Source: Ancylostoma caninum (lineage: Eukaryota > Nematoda > Chromadorea > Rhabditida > Ancylostomatidae). Taken from it: 64,000 bases of DNA. Below, one piece after another: positions 1 to 13,472 of this stretch (positions are counted from its first letter, which is position 1; each line of letters begins with the position of its first letter). The notes below the pieces were generated by a model. That model had not been told where the DNA came from. It ran no database searches and worked only from the letters and a program-made list of their open reading frames with translations. Both the position numbers and the translations under genes were made by a program. Location: contig JBAJFG010000476.1 in the NCBI GenBank assembly GCA_037903475.1, positions 1,162,033 to 1,226,032 of the forward strand, read 5' to 3'.

Positions 1-1734
1 CCAGTTTTAAGTAGGGTACCGTTGCTGGGTATATATTCATTTCTTGCTGTTAGGGTGCAAGCAAAATCAGAAATTAGTAAGTCCAAAAACATAGCAATTT
101 CCTGTTTTTTGGAATTATTTTCTCTTTTTTTTTAGAATTTTTTGAATACAATTTTGAATATTAAAAATAACTAACTGAAAATACCTTAAAAAACATTAAA
201 AATAAAAGACTTAAACTCTCTTGAATAACAAAATAATTAAATAAAGTTCTATAACTAATAACTTTTTTATTTAATATAACTAATTTAGTAAACACATAAT
301 TCGGGCCAAGGGCTATGATAAGCTGTAAAGAAGGAACAAACAAATTGCTCAAAGCTTTTTTTCTTCACAAAGTGGAAGTTTATAATTGTATCTTATTCTG
401 TGTACCCACAAGGAAGAATTACCATACCATAGTAGAGTAGGAGTACAGTAAAGTATTAAATTTTGCTAAAATTGCTAGTACCAGCAATGCGTGGATTGCA
501 TGTACCCATAAAAAACAGTAATCAGTGAGGATACTTGCTCCTAAGATCTATTAGAACTCCTTCACTCAATTATTGTGGATTTCTCTTAGAGTTTCCACTT
601 TGCAAAGCCATGGTGAATACGCTTTCCAGTTTTTTGCTCGTTTATTTACTTACTTTTTTGTACAGTAATACGATAGTAATTAAAAACAAAATCTGGATGC
701 TTTACAAAGCAATAAAAAAGGTTTTTGGGAATAAAAGCTGTAGAAATCTAGAGCATGGATGCAACTTTAGCCATCCTTATTTAGAAAAGGACTAGGATCT
801 CGTAAATATTGTGGATCTTTCCCAGATAAACATATATTTATTTGTAGCTGCGAAGATTTCGGCTCTGACCATGGGTAATGGTAGCATTAACTCGGACCGA
901 TTTTCTACGAACTATGCAGAGAAAACCGGATTAAAATCACTTCTGCTGCAAGATGAGACAAAAAGGACTGAAAATAGGTCCAGATAGCTGTAATTGCGTC
1001 CAGAAATAGTTTTTGAAGTTCAAAAAGGTCGCATGAGTAGCTTGCAATCAAACTTCGTTGTCCTCACTACGTACTAAGACGGAAAAAATCCGCTTACCCG
1101 GGATGGGATAGTCCAACTTTCGGATTTCTCCCTTTACACGCCTCACTTGAGCTAATCGGGTAACTGAATTAGGCTGTCAGCTGAATGAGCAGTTGCAGCG
1201 TGTAGGTTTAGTGCTGCTACCCAATGGGCCATTCCGATTTTACTGGAGTCGCCAGTAAATCCGTCGCATCTCCACTCTTCACTGCTGGATTGAGTGTGTC
1301 TCTCCTGACAAGAATGCAGAAACTCATGAGGGATTCAAAACGCTCCAGGGAAAGTCCTATTTCCCTCTCATCCAGAATAGTGCAAGTTTGTAGAATAAAA
1401 TGTGGCAAATTCCACTACTTCCACTGTGCTTTGCCGTTGCTGCTTGGAATCTGCGCTAGTCACACAAAACAAACGTTCTCCTATCTAGAAAACTCGTCCA
1501 CTTTAGTGGGGCGGAGAGATGACAATCTCTCTGGAAAAGCAGGTGGATCTTGGCAATGAAATGAAAGAGTTGAGCAACTGAATTTCTATGAGGTTACACC
1601 CGGCGGTAAACTTTGAGATGCACTCAGTTCCATTCGAACACCTGTGTCCGTACTCATGAATGTTCACAGGTAGGTTGCGATCTTTCCGCTTTTCTGGAGT
1701 GGCCGAGTTTTCAGGAGGAGATGTAGGTATGTAC
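1..1734. other. Upstream non-coding DNA
   Basis: AT-rich for the first 550 bases, then mixed. Open frames are short and look random in composition. No gene, RNA or clear repeat seen. Confidence 0.6.
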
Positions 1735-2290
1735 TATATTTAAGACGAAACCGAATAATTTTGTTGCTTTAATTATCATTTTAGAAAACAATTTAGTACA
1801 TTGTGGACCGAGCCTATTTTTGCCTACATTAACACCTGTGCCCGTCGGTGGAAAATTAATGATTAGGCTCCTTTCAGGTCTATGTGATTTGTTGTTTTTT
1901 TTCTATTTGGTAATGTAGTCCTGGAAAAGCAGCATCGGGAAAGAATGCAACTTTCAACATAAAGGCTTAACGCGGTGTATTATGCCCACCACACGCCCCA
2001 AATTGGACGAAAGGTCCGGTCCACAAAGAGTTAAACATGCAAAAATTCGAGAATGAGAAAGCCCTAAAGCTCTTCTTCTATTTTGTACAACACTGTATTG
2101 GTTTCCACTATTGAAACATTCAAGTTTTTTATCTATTCGAAATCGAATATTTATACTTTCAAACGTCGAATATTTCGAATGAATTCGAATGCTCCAACAT
2201 TAGAAACAAATGTAGAGCTGTATGACAGAGCGAAGAAGAGCTCTGGCCATATATAGGGTAGGCCAAAATAAGGTAACAATGCTTGTTTCT
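1735..2290. repeat. AT-rich palindromic repeat, copy A (interrupted)
   Basis: Shares with 9275-9670 and 56987-57271 the order: ccgaataattttgttgcttt, then gagaatgagaaagccctaaa, then an alternating cgaatatt core, then the reverse of the outer arm. About 240 bases of unrelated sequence (1795-2035) split the left arm, and the right arm is cut short. Confidence 0.65.
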
Positions 2291-5078
2291 CCTCTGAGGA
2301 AAATCGTTTTGCTTTGAAATTAAACTCAGTTTCATTTCACAACGTTTCACCGCAACACATCTCTGGCCCACAAGTCATGTTCGATTCAGGACTCAGTCAA
2401 AAATATATTTTAGGTCCTATTGGTTTCATCGAGTGACCACCCACTTGCTTGGGTCTGAATCAGTAGGGTTAGTAGGCTTTGACGATTCCCGAGTCCAAGA
2501 CTTCTCCATAACCTCTTCGGAATTTGGATTGGTTGAGCAAGCACTTCAAAAAATATTGGATCGCACATAAATTCTTTTTTGGTGTCCACTCTTCCGTGTT
2601 ACCGTATTGATGGCCCACCCTGTACCCTTGATGCCAATTCTCTCTACCAAATTCTCACTTAACGCTAGGAAAACTGTTCGTCAACTGTTGATTCTATCCC
2701 CGACTGTTAATTCTATTGCACTCACTCCTAAGATGTGCTTGGTGACACTATTCAAAACAGGGTTCTGTCAGCTAACCTCCTCACCCAGGATCGCTGACCC
2801 TTTTTTTGACGGGCTATATGCAAGAACACCTAGGAGAGATGGTAGTTTGTAGTTTTCTACGATTCCACACTATTCTATTACGCGTAGAAGAATTTGTTGC
2901 ACTAAGAAGTCACATTGCAGCTGTGATCTTATGTTTCACCATTTCAGTACTGACTTACTTTAGGCGCACCTATGAGTGCATATCATAAATAAGTAAATAA
3001 ATAATTATCCCACGTTTCACCAAGGCCATGTTCAGCTTGAACAAGTGGGAAGCCTAAAAGTTTCATGAGAGCATTCGTAAATCCTTCAGCAGGTGTTTCA
3101 GACTCCATCTGTGAATAGGCGCATTTTCCAGCCCCCACAAATGAGCGTTTCGTCACCGTTTGAAACGTTCCCATTCATTAACTTTTGCCCTTTAACCACG
3201 CCAGCTGGATTACCTTCGGCGAAAACGGCAGCAAAGCACGAAATTGGCGCTCATTGGATTTCCATACCTGTTCCACGGCGGCGTTGCAGCATCCTCTCAA
3301 CTCATTTGACTAGTCTTCAAGGATCAGCTGAGAGCTGCAAGTAAGTCTGTCTGATTTCCCCTCGTCCTGGTGTTTTGCTGGACCAGGCGCGCGGTACGAA
3401 GTGTGAGCGGGAGGGTGGCGAGGGTGGATTACAGCTCGTCGGCCTTCACTTCGCGCCTCTCAAAGACAAACGTCGAACCGGTGCTGCTCAGCTCGATACG
3501 GCAGAAACTGCCTTTTCCATCGTCGAAAACTTGCCAGGCTCGTCTTCTTGTGGAATCCCATTCCTGGCCTGTCTCCGTCGCCTCTCGTCGCTTGCCTGTT
3601 CCTCGCTTTCAAATTCCAAGGCAAAGTGCAGCCAGCATCAGAAAGTGAGCCAGATGTTCAACGACATACCTCTGCACGTGCCTTTTTGAAATGTTCACCT
3701 GGAAACCATCATCTTCACCGATATTGCACTGCGTTATGTGTTCATACACTCTCAAACGGCTCTCTCAAAATTGTGCTCGCAAAAAAAAAACAACGGTATT
3801 TGTCCTCATGTCTTGTCTCTGCTACCTCTGTTCTTTTTCTCTAGTTCTTCCTCAGTCACTCATGCATTTCTCATCTTACTGAAAGCCTGTAATTTCCGGA
3901 GCAATTTCACAGGAAAATACCTCAATTAAATTCCCAACTTTTGCGTGGGAAAATGAGCTATCTCGAGAGTCCTACGTTCCCCTCAAAGAACTGGCAACTC
4001 TGCGCTTCCTACGGCTTCCGGCTGGTCTTTGCTGCTGCAAAAATGTGTGTGAGCCCATCCATGGAGTTATAGTGTCAATAAGGAGTTTGTTCGTGTCGTT
4101 TCCCATTCTCGAGGAGGCTGTGTATTCGTTACGAGCCTCTCTTCATATGCAGTTTCGCGCGCGCCAGTTTCGGATCCGTTTATCCCAACGAAATTTCGCC
4201 ACCCACCGCTCCCCATCTTCTCCTCCTCGTCGCCTCCTCGGCTCGCCCTACTCGGAACACTGAACACTGCTCAGGAGACGGCGGCGGTAGTGACCGTCGT
4301 CGCCCCGGCTGGCGCTCTCCTCCTTCGAAGGGCTCTCTTTGCGTTCGCTGACCAGGTAAACATTGCGCGGTGCATTCACTCGCCCACCCGCATCCGTCCG
4401 TCCCTTAGACTTACCTGCACCTCAAACCGGCTGCCCCGTCGCCGGCACTCGCGCCCGAGAGGATCATATTCGTTCGTTTATGATCCCATCTGTTCGATGT
4501 TCACCCGTTCACCGCTCTTTTATGGACTATGTGAACATCTAATTCCACTCAATTACTCCGCTCCTGTACAGTACATCGTTTCTATTTTTGGAAATCGTAC
4601 ACCTCATCCAGAATTGTTCTAAGTGATTTTTTAGATTCCCCACTGAAATCGGCTTCTGCTGCATATTTTAGCAGAGCGGCGGGCTTGTCTTTCTATTATT
4701 CGCTTCTCATATTCCCTTCGTACTATCCCATCCTAAATGCAGCCACAGCGCTGGTGCTATCGTTTTTCAGTGCAGCGCTGAAATAGTCAGATTTTCCAGA
4801 ATTGTGCGCTCAAAATAACTGCGACATTATATGTACATTTTCGATTTTCCTCCGCTCTTTCCAAATTTGAGGGCCCCATCGCAATTTCTAGAGTGAAAGG
4901 TGTTTAAGGTGCTGCTCTAAATCTAAGGATACTTCTTAAGCAACAAGTTTTTGTCTGGGTAGTAGAAATTTAACAGATGACTGGAAATAATTCGATTAAT
5001 TTGCTTTCGTTTCACTCTTTGCACGGTACCAAGACTCTATAGGGAATGTGACACTCTTCGGAGTTCATAATTTTCTGT
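2291..5078. other. Non-coding DNA with a GC-rich island
   Basis: No supported gene. 3370-4460 is clearly richer in G+C than the surroundings. At 4265-4356 an open stretch ends at a good donor (GACCAG|gtaaac), so a non-coding or 5' exon of the gene downstream could lie here. On the - strand, 3430-3595 gives an open stretch ending VFERREVKADEL, which I could not tie to any family. Confidence 0.4.
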
Positions 5079-5571
5079 GGAGTTCTGTCTCCTATTCAAT
5101 TCCTTCTCTTCACATCCGAAATTGCAGAACTCTTGCGAAATAATTCAGTCGGATGCGAGCAATACGCAGATGATGAAAAATCTGCCGTGACTTTAATGAA
5201 TCCGAAAATATGAGAAAAGTACAAGATGCCATTAATTGCTTGGTTGATTGGTCCAAAAATGGCATTTACCACTTTCCCTGGGTAAAACTTATCATCTCAG
5301 GATTGGTAACTCACATCCCCCTAAATTCCATACTATTGACTCTGTCGAAGTGACAAATACCACCTTTGCAAGACTACAAAATGTAGGTTCGTCTTCTAGT
5401 GGAGTGCGGATGAGTAGATATTCGTTCCATGCAACAAAAAGGATATTGCAAAAATTGAAAGGGCACAAAATAGCTTTACTAGAAAGGTACTCATCAGGAA
5501 AGGAATTTTTCTCATTCAAGCATCCCCCATGCAACAGTAAGGAGTCGTTATTTTGGTATTCCCTCTCTTGA
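5079..5571 (+). pseudogene. Non-LTR retrotransposon reverse transcriptase fragment
   Basis: The + strand reads GVLSPIQFLLFTSEIAELL and, 11 codons on, EQYADDEKSA. That is the RT pattern GVLSP-h-LF..h...L followed by the catalytic Y-A-D-D box. A stop (TGA at about 5211) and a frameshift near 5250 follow; the next frame continues KWHLPLSLGKTYHLRIGN up to 5571. This spacing is typical of jockey/CR1-like LINEs. The fragment lacks endonuclease and most of RT, so it is a dead 5'- and 3'-truncated copy. Confidence 0.82.
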
Positions 5572-8500
5572 ATCTAGACGAAATCTATTCGATATATGCA
5601 TGGTCCATAAAAAACTGCACGAGTGGGACTCTGAGAAAAAAAAAACTAAACCACTCATTTCTTCAGTGACGTCCATAACTAGGCGTTTGAAATTTTTCAT
5701 AGACGACCGCAAAGCTCTATAAGGGCTAGGAGTTCCACAGTGCGAGCGGGAGCAGCATACCTCTCTTTGAGCAAGAAGACACTTACTATAAACTCTTTTG
5801 TTACCCTCAAAAGATTTGCCATCTCTAGGATAACTACCTTCTGAGGAAGTAATGGTGCACTTTCGGTGTTAACCCGTTATGATTGCATTGGATGGAATGT
5901 TAATACTGATTTCTACTCACATATAATGATAACTACTTCTAACGTCTGTCTTAGACGGCGTAATAAATGTACGTATGTATGTATGTGTGTATAATTGATG
6001 AGGAAAGTGCATATGATCTTGAAAAGATCTAAAAACTGGAAACTTCCTTGTCTTGGGGTCCTCTATGTACTGGTGAGGCCTCCACTTTTCGAACTTTCCT
6101 CTGGTGGACTTGTTCCCTCTTATAGTCACTGGTTTGGGTGGGTTGAACCACCACCAAGCCTGGGTAATTAATCCTAACTCCTGATTTACCCATTTTGTGC
6201 GAAAACGATTATGCTGTCCTTGACATTTTCTAGAAGTTCTCGAACTTTCGTCCCCCCCCCATTTGTAGCTCCCCCCTTGCGCTCTCTCTCACAACATCTC
6301 GCCGTTCTGTTTTCTTAGGACCCCGCTCTAAATAGCTGCGCTTAACTGGTCTCACTTTCCCCATAGAGGGAAATAGGAGAAACTCCGGCCGGCAACTCCG
6401 GCGATGAAAACAAAGTCATTTGTCGATCGCCGCCCCGGCATATGCGATTTGTTTATGGGCCGTCGCTACGCTTGATATTTCGTATTAATGGCGGCTTTTT
6501 GTCGAAATGCCATTTCTGCACGGCTCGTCGCTGAACAGGTGTCGTCAGCAGACCAACATGCCTTTACGGCCGTCATTCTTCTCGCCGCTGCACTCTCTGA
6601 GGTATACTTTTCACCTGCAGCTGCAGAGTTCAAACGAAACAGAGGGGATGAGGCTTCAAAAAGGCCCATGCTAGCACTTCCGGGTTTTGTGGGTTCCTTG
6701 TGGTCCTCACATTTATGGCAGAGGGCCCTTCATGCAGCGACCATATCCGTTCGGTAAATTCCTCGCATCCGTCCGACGAAAGGATTGTTTGGCGGGCATC
6801 TGGACGTCTCGCTGGGCGATTATCACTATATTTACTCCGTCACCAGCCGACAGCGACATCGTACGCGGCGCTGACAAGTTCACCACCACGCAGGACAGGA
6901 GGTGGAGGGGGGGGGGGGGGTGCTCCAGGCGCTTGCACGCGGGCCTGCGCGAAATGGCACGAACCCTGTGTAATCAGAGGTGTAGTGGTGAGTAATGCGG
7001 TCCATGCTGCCAACTGACCTCGCGCCCCTCGACTCGTCAATGCTGCAGTTGTCGCGACGCTGCACGCTTAGCAGCAGCTCCGTCGAGCATTTCGCTCTTC
7101 TTTAGCGCCGTAATTGAGTTGCACTAAACGCCCACCAACCGTCGTTCTGCACTGGCGAGGTGTTCGCAGGCGTTTGAAAGTGCCGGCCGCTTTAGGAAGA
7201 AGTGGCTGTGGTTTTTAGGGACTTTCACGGGAAGAAGTGGGGCCTAGGCTCTAAATTGAAGGCCTTTTCCCCGTCCAGGAGCTTCCACAGAAATGGGCAA
7301 GGCATAAAGTTGGTTGGTTACGTCACAGGGCGCTACTGGTGTTGTACAAGCGTCGGCACTCGTTTAATCGTGTGAGAATGCCTTTTCAAACTACATATTC
7401 GAGACAAATATGGTAATAGAAGACTACACCTACAAGGACCATGGAAGACAGCGAGTTTCAGAGCAGAACAGTAGGCTTAGATGGAAGAAGGCTCCGCATT
7501 TTGAGGCAAAAAAAGGTTATGTGAGGCTACAGCTTCAGTTAAATGGGATAACCGAACGCTGAGAAGTTTTTCGTGCCCTTGCATTTGTTTGAAATACAAT
7601 ACAATGTATATCGTCTTTCCCTTGCATGTCAAATGCTTTATGGTCCGAAGAGATGCGTTGAGATAGGTTCCTAGCTGATGAAACTCTTCCGGAATCCTTG
7701 ACTTGCCCCATTTTACCTTGTTGTCCTATTGTCGTGCTTTCACTAGGAACAAAACACACGAAAAAGTCTTACTGGTTTTCACCAAAACATGTCCGAAGAT
7801 TACCACATCAGTTACCTACTCTACTTGTAATCATAGGGAATTTTCCAGCGGTTTTCCGGCAAATGAGGGGCAATTTCGTTGGAAGAAATCCTTAATGCCC
7901 ATAACACGCCGACTTTCTCCCGTGAACATAGTCATACCGAACCGACTTATCTTTTTTCGGCTACCTATAAGACGTTTCTAGGGGATTCCTACCATGTTCA
8001 CGAGGAAGTTTTTTGGGCTGGATCCATTCTCCTTCCGACACCACGCTCCTCCAGACGCTTTTCCATTCATCTTCCGACGCGTCATCGCAAAGTTTTAGCA
8101 ACCGTGCCGAAGCTGTGTTATTGTGAGTGTGAAGTGGTGAAAGGGCGCTAATGAGGCCCAAGGGTGATGGCTCGGCGGGCTGGATCCCACCCTCGGCGAA
8201 CTCTCACCTCGTTCGAATGTCAGCGCCTGAACGACGACTCCGCTCTAAGAGGAGCTCTACTATAGCTCTGGCCGTGCTATTCGAGTACTATGAGGAGTAA
8301 GTACTTCGATTTAGTGTTCTGTCAGAGTATCTGGGTAGATCTGAGGTCTAGGATGTATCCCAGAATCGTGCGGTCATGCGAAACACGCATTTTTTTGCGA
8401 AAAAATGTTCCGTAGATTAATGGATTCGCAACTCCTGAGATGTCAGCGCATTCCCCCGAGGAAACTTTGGGAACTCGCCCTTACAGCGGGTTGAAAAGCG

Positions 8501-9274
8501 GATGAGAAGAATGCTACTTTGTGCAGCAACCGTTAGAAACAATAAATCATGATTACGATGCCCTAAGGACTTTACACCCCAGAACAGAAGTTTTCTGTGA
8601 GAATTCTCGTTTTCATCCTTTGGAAGAGCTGCTCTTCACTTGCATATCGGTAGGATCTATGCGATTTTACCGGTGAGTACTCTTCTTTGGAATACATTGT
8701 ATGAAGGAATACAATATTTTTATTCTGATTGCGAATTTTGCCGAGCTGGCCCACTGGAAGGCGATGATGCGATTGACGATTTGGCATGTTCAGCCGGTAC
8801 GAAGGCTTCGGCTATCACTAGAGTCCCAATATAAGCTTTCTATGAACTTCTGGATTGAGCCACTCGGCCACTATGACCCATCCCCGTCCCTCCCCTGTTC
8901 ACGTTTTCGCTGCACATGATCTCTTGACAGTATGGAAAAGCTGAAAAGATCGACAGCTAAGCAGCGCTACCCTTGGGAAATTAACCCATTGACGACCACA
9001 ACCTTTTTCACTCTTTTCTACTTCTCTCACATTCCCTTTCCATTCTATGCTCCGAAATTTTTATAAAAATCCCAGTATGGATTTTTATGATCATATAGAC
9101 ATATAAATATTACTGCATTACCATCCAAGAAATCCACTAAGACCTTAAGGTGTAATGATCCTTCAAACTGAGCCATGCGAAAAAGGCACGGCTCACGGTG
9201 AGGTGCGCGGTCGTCAGTCCATTAATACTACTTCTGTTACCTCGTCATGCAGGATGGCCTGGATGTGTATGGGT
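5572..9274. other. Non-coding DNA, GC-rich island at 6.3-7.2 kb
   Basis: No supported gene. The GC-rich stretch 6300-7200 holds a 14-G run (6907-6920). An ATG at 6488 followed by 17 codons and a GT (6539) could be a first exon in phase with exon 2, but nothing else supports it. Confidence 0.4.
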
Positions 9275-9670
9275 GTATACTATACTTGGAACCGAATAAA
9301 AACCGAATAATTCTGTTACTTCAATCTACAATTTATAAAACTATTTACAGGTCTAGATATCCGAGGATGAGAAAGCCACAGAGCTCTTCTGCTCTTTTGT
9401 ACAGCACTATATTAGACTCCAATGCTGGAACATTCGAAAATTCCATTTATTCGATCGCAAATATTTTTGCTATCGAATATCGAATATTTCGAATAAATGG
9501 AAATCTTCAATGTTTCAACATTAAATGCCAATGAAGTGCTGTATGAAAGAGAAGAAGATCTTTAAGGCTTTCATATTCTCGAATCTATGGATGTTGAAAC
9601 TGTTTCCTAAATCGTCAATTAAAGTAACAAAATTATTAGGTTTTTATGTGGTCCCACGTGTAGTGTATAC
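9275..9670. repeat. AT-rich palindromic repeat, copy B (complete)
   Basis: A 396-bp imperfect palindrome bounded by gtatac at both ends. The arms match over about 190 bases (left: ccgaataattctgttacttc; right, reversed: cctaataattttgttacttt), meeting at a cgaatatcgaatatttcgaa centre. Shape and copy number suggest a fold-back MITE. Confidence 0.85.
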
Positions 9671-12600
9671 GCTCCAATTCTTCTTTCCTCGAGCTCATGA
9701 TTGTACAGGCACAGCTCTTCGACGGCAGCTGTGCTGAGTCTCTTCTTTCCCGTCTGACTATTGGTACGCTGTTTGAAAAAAAAACAACATTTCCTGGACC
9801 AGAACCCAGCACAGCCTGTAACTTCTTTCCTGGAGAACGTATTCCTCAATTTCTAAGGCCCAAAAGTATTCTATGGTGCCAATGAAGTGAAATTCGAGGC
9901 AGCCTCCCAGAGAATGATGGAATTTAACAATGAGTCGTAAACGGTTATTAGTGCGTTACCCGTCATTCCTGACTTGTTCCACTTTCATCGAATTCAGCCC
10001 TTCAAAAGCGAAATCGCTCGCTCTCTTTCAGTTACCGTTAAGTTTCTTGATGTGCAAGAGGCTGTTTTTTCGTCTTTGATCTTTGCAATGAACGAGGAAG
10101 CTGTTGTTATCGAACTTCCAGTTCTAGTTATGTTGCTGTTATGCTGATTTTCCTGGAGTTATTGGGGCATTATTCGGAGACATTGAGAGCATTCATCATC
10201 CTTCCGAATTCCAACTGAAAACTCCTCTGCATCGTTGTCATCTGGCTGTTGTTCTGTAGAAGTCGTCACAGTGAAACCGAAACCCTCGCAAGACGACATT
10301 GCCGACGTCCCTAGTGCAGTGCCATTTTCGTCCTTGAATCGGCTATTTTCGTGCGTTCGTCTCGTCATCTCCGAGTAGACATGTTTTGGTATTACCGTGC
10401 GCGAAATTTACCCTCACCCGACCGAATGAGGTAGTGCTCCGGCGCGAAGGCCACCGCTCTTTTTTCCGGTTTCTGAGTGCGCGACGCCGGTGGGTGACGG
10501 CAATTACTCGCCGCTGACCTCGAAAATCTCTATCGTACCCGCCGCACTCGGCAGTTGACAGATTAGCGAAGCCAGCCTGCTTCTGCTGCCGTATCCTGCC
10601 ACTTGAACTCCAGAGTACTCGAGTAGATTGCTGGGAAGACGGCTGTGAAAGGAATGACGCAGCGAGCATTTTTCCCGCTTCAACTGGTTCCAGAAAGGCT
10701 GCGGCGGCACTGTGAGGGTAATTTATGTGGATTGTATGGGGTTGCCGGTGCCTATTGTATCTCTACTTTCGACGATCGTTAAAGGCGATTCCGAATTTTC
10801 AACCGGCTATTGCTAGAGTTTCCAGAGGGAAAGTCACAGTTTATAGGTGAAAAATCAGGTGGGGAGGAAGCACATGCATGGCAGACACAGGATTTTGTGT
10901 TGTTTATCACCAGAGCGCTAACTTTGGACCTGGATTCTAACTCAAGGACAAGAATTGAGTGTATAGGGCTGTAAAACATAGCTTTAGCTCAAACCTACCC
11001 ATGAGATTTGACATAATGCAGAAGGTTTACACTAGAGGAGTTATAAAAGATACATAGATGGAAAAAAAACGTGATAATGTACTTAACAAGTTATAAATAA
11101 TGTAAAAGATTTGTGATGCATGTATTTCTCACACTAATTTAAAAACATTATTTTGAATTAGTGAACATTATTTTTGCTTGAATTGTGCCATGACGTGATT
11201 ATATCCCGCACAGTCCTAATAAGTCGTAACAAATCTATCTAAATACATCCAGAAATGACCCTAGTTATGCCCCAATGCCCCTTCCCTGCTCCTTTAAAGA
11301 AATCCGGAAACGAAAAAGTAGCGCTGGACCAGCCAGACGAGCGCTTGTAATCGTCCCACCTGCGAGGGGGATTTTTGCTTCCTGCAATCAATCCATAGCT
11401 GTCCTGGAAGCGTGCCGGTGAATTGGAAAGTGAGACTGGTTGTATTGTGCTGCACCGTCTGCGTACGCGTGTGACGGGGACATCTGCTGGGGGCACAAAA
11501 TTTGATGTTATCTGCTCCCGTGTCCAACCGGACACCACTGACCAGGCTGTTGGTCGGTCGGTCGGTTCGTCGACGTCTCCCACCCCCCCCCCCCATCACC
11601 GCGTATATCTGCGTGCTTTTACTTCCCTTAATCCCTCCTCAGGTTTTTTTGCTCTGTTTGGTCTTTTTTTCTGGCGCATCCTACATCGACATCGTCAGTG
11701 ACATTTTCTGGACCTTCTCCTGAAACATAGCACTGTGTGCTTGGCGGAGATTTGTTGTGGAAAAACCTATGCAACTAGGAGGATTCCTAGGGCATGAACG
11801 CCTCTAATGAGACGTTGAGATCGGGTTCTGGTCCTCCATGCTGTGGAAAAATCTCATTTTGAGAGAGGTGTAACTAGTTTGTGGTGACCGGCGCCCAGCA
11901 AAGGGGGCGACTCGGCTAATTTGCTCCGGCCACCCTCGCACAAATCCAATATCAAAGTCGATGTCCATCTGATTAAAGGACATTGGGAGTCGCCAGCGCT
12001 TGTTTTGGTGTCTCTTCCCTGCGCTTCGCCATTAGCCTAGACAACATGGACCCTGGGCGTATCGATGCGTGTCCACGACATTTAAAAATGAGAAGGAGGT
12101 AGTTATTTTTCGACGAAACATCCTCTTTCTGCAGTACCTTGGACTGAAAATCCTGAGCTAGGAGCAAAGTCTTCTAACCCTTTCCCCCATTTTTTTGTTG
12201 CTTGCAAAAATTACGCCAGCTACTATTACTTTAGCTTAGTTCTTAAGCGCTTATTAATCTATCCCCTCAAATTTCATGTAGCTCCAGAAGCGTCAGAAGT
12301 AAAAACCTCCTGGAGACATTGAATACATATGTAAGTTGGAAACGCTCACTTTGTTGTCCGTTGCTACCCCCCGCCCGTGGATCTCCACAATTAGGTCATT
12401 CAAACCAGTCGTTATTCATTTTTAAGGACATACTTCTGTTCCTTTCAATAGCGACCACTTCTTTTATGGGTTATTGCTGTTCTGCAGATGGAAACTCGCT
12501 TGCCGGGACTGACTTTACTATCTACGTACTTCCTCATTTCCACACACGATAAGACTAGGAAATGAGTAGATATAAGACTGAGTAGATTTCCTGCATTGTC

Positions 12601-13282
12601 TTTAGCTTGCTAATCAGAAACAACCTGAAATTTCGTGGATTTGTGATTTTTTTCTCATCAGAGAAGAGTTACATGCATGCTCCAAGTAATTATTATTCCA
12701 ATAGGAGCTGTTGTCGGAACTGAAATTTGAAGAAAAAAAAAACTTCATATTATATATTATATGTTAGCGTATTTAGTAATGTTTACGAATCCTCTGTAAT
12801 ATGTGGCACACCAACTTTAGGTGTGTTTAGGTCAATAAATAAATAAGTGAGTAAATAAATAAATATTGGTCCCATACCTTCTATGCTCGGGGCCGAATAG
12901 ATAGCGAGTTGTTTTGACATGCTATCTAGGAGCCAAAAATTCAAAATACTCAAGAAATGAAGGAAGAGAAACTATTGTCTCTTCTGTTTTCTATAAGGCC
13001 TTTCGTTCGAAAATTCGAATATTCGAGTTACTCGAATCTGAAAAATTGCATTTGAACACGTCTAAGACACTGCTCTATTCTAACTACGGTATTCTTCCCG
13101 TTCCTCGCCAGCTAATGGCAAGTTCACTTCTTGTCTTGAGAAACAGCCATTTTGCTTGTGACGTATCTGGCTAAACCAGCTTAGGCTGCTGCCATAAGTG
13201 TAATTCATGCGGCTCTCCAAGATTTCTTACACACATGCCGCAGATTCTTCAGCGTTCCTCTCACTTTTGCCACACTTTTCAG
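9671..13282. other. Upstream DNA with GC-rich patches
   Basis: No supported gene. Patches at 10300-10720 and 11250-11620 are GC-rich. The - strand ORF at 10159-10368 is described separately. A 12-C run lies at 11583-11594, an (AAAT)-rich tract at 12832-12870. Confidence 0.4.
10159..10368 (-). CDS. Small - strand ORF, unknown
   Basis: ATG to TAA, 69 codons, polar and acidic (TSTEQQPDDNDAEEFSVGIR). I do not recognise it. The composition is more protein-like than that of most random frames nearby, and it sits beside a GC-rich patch (10369-10720). It could be an exon of a divergent transcript or chance. No neighbouring exon found. Confidence 0.2.
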   Translation of the reverse strand: MTRRTHENSRFKDENGTALGTSAMSSCEGFGFTVTTSTEQQPDDNDAEEFSVGIRKDDECSQCLRIMPQ

Positions 13283-13409
13283 CTGCCTACGAGAAGACAC
13301 GGTACGTGGCTCGAGGTCCCGTCGACCATCGCTGCCAGTTATTCATCAGCAGGCCGTTTTGAACACGACGACGACGACCACGGCGAGTACATCAGCGGCT
13401 GGAGCAGCG

Positions 13410-13472
13410 ATGAGTAGTGTGGGACACACGAAGGCTCGACGGCCTTCCTTGGTCGAATTCCACGACGCCATG
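13410..13472 (+). CDS. PLEKHG5: First coding exon, isoform a
   Basis: ATG at 13410 reads [21 protein letters not shown] and ends in phase 0 at a good donor (ATG|gtgagt). It splices in frame to exon 2. The same frame stays open upstream to a possible acceptor (cttttcag at 13275-13282), through a Thr/Ala-rich stretch encoded by ACG repeats, so the coding exon may begin further 5'. The ATG is the conservative choice. Confidence 0.6.

Noticed and set aside
3430..3595. - strand open stretch ending VFERREVKADEL
   Set aside because: Looks protein-like, but the overlapping + strand frame does too, and no start, partner exon or family was found.
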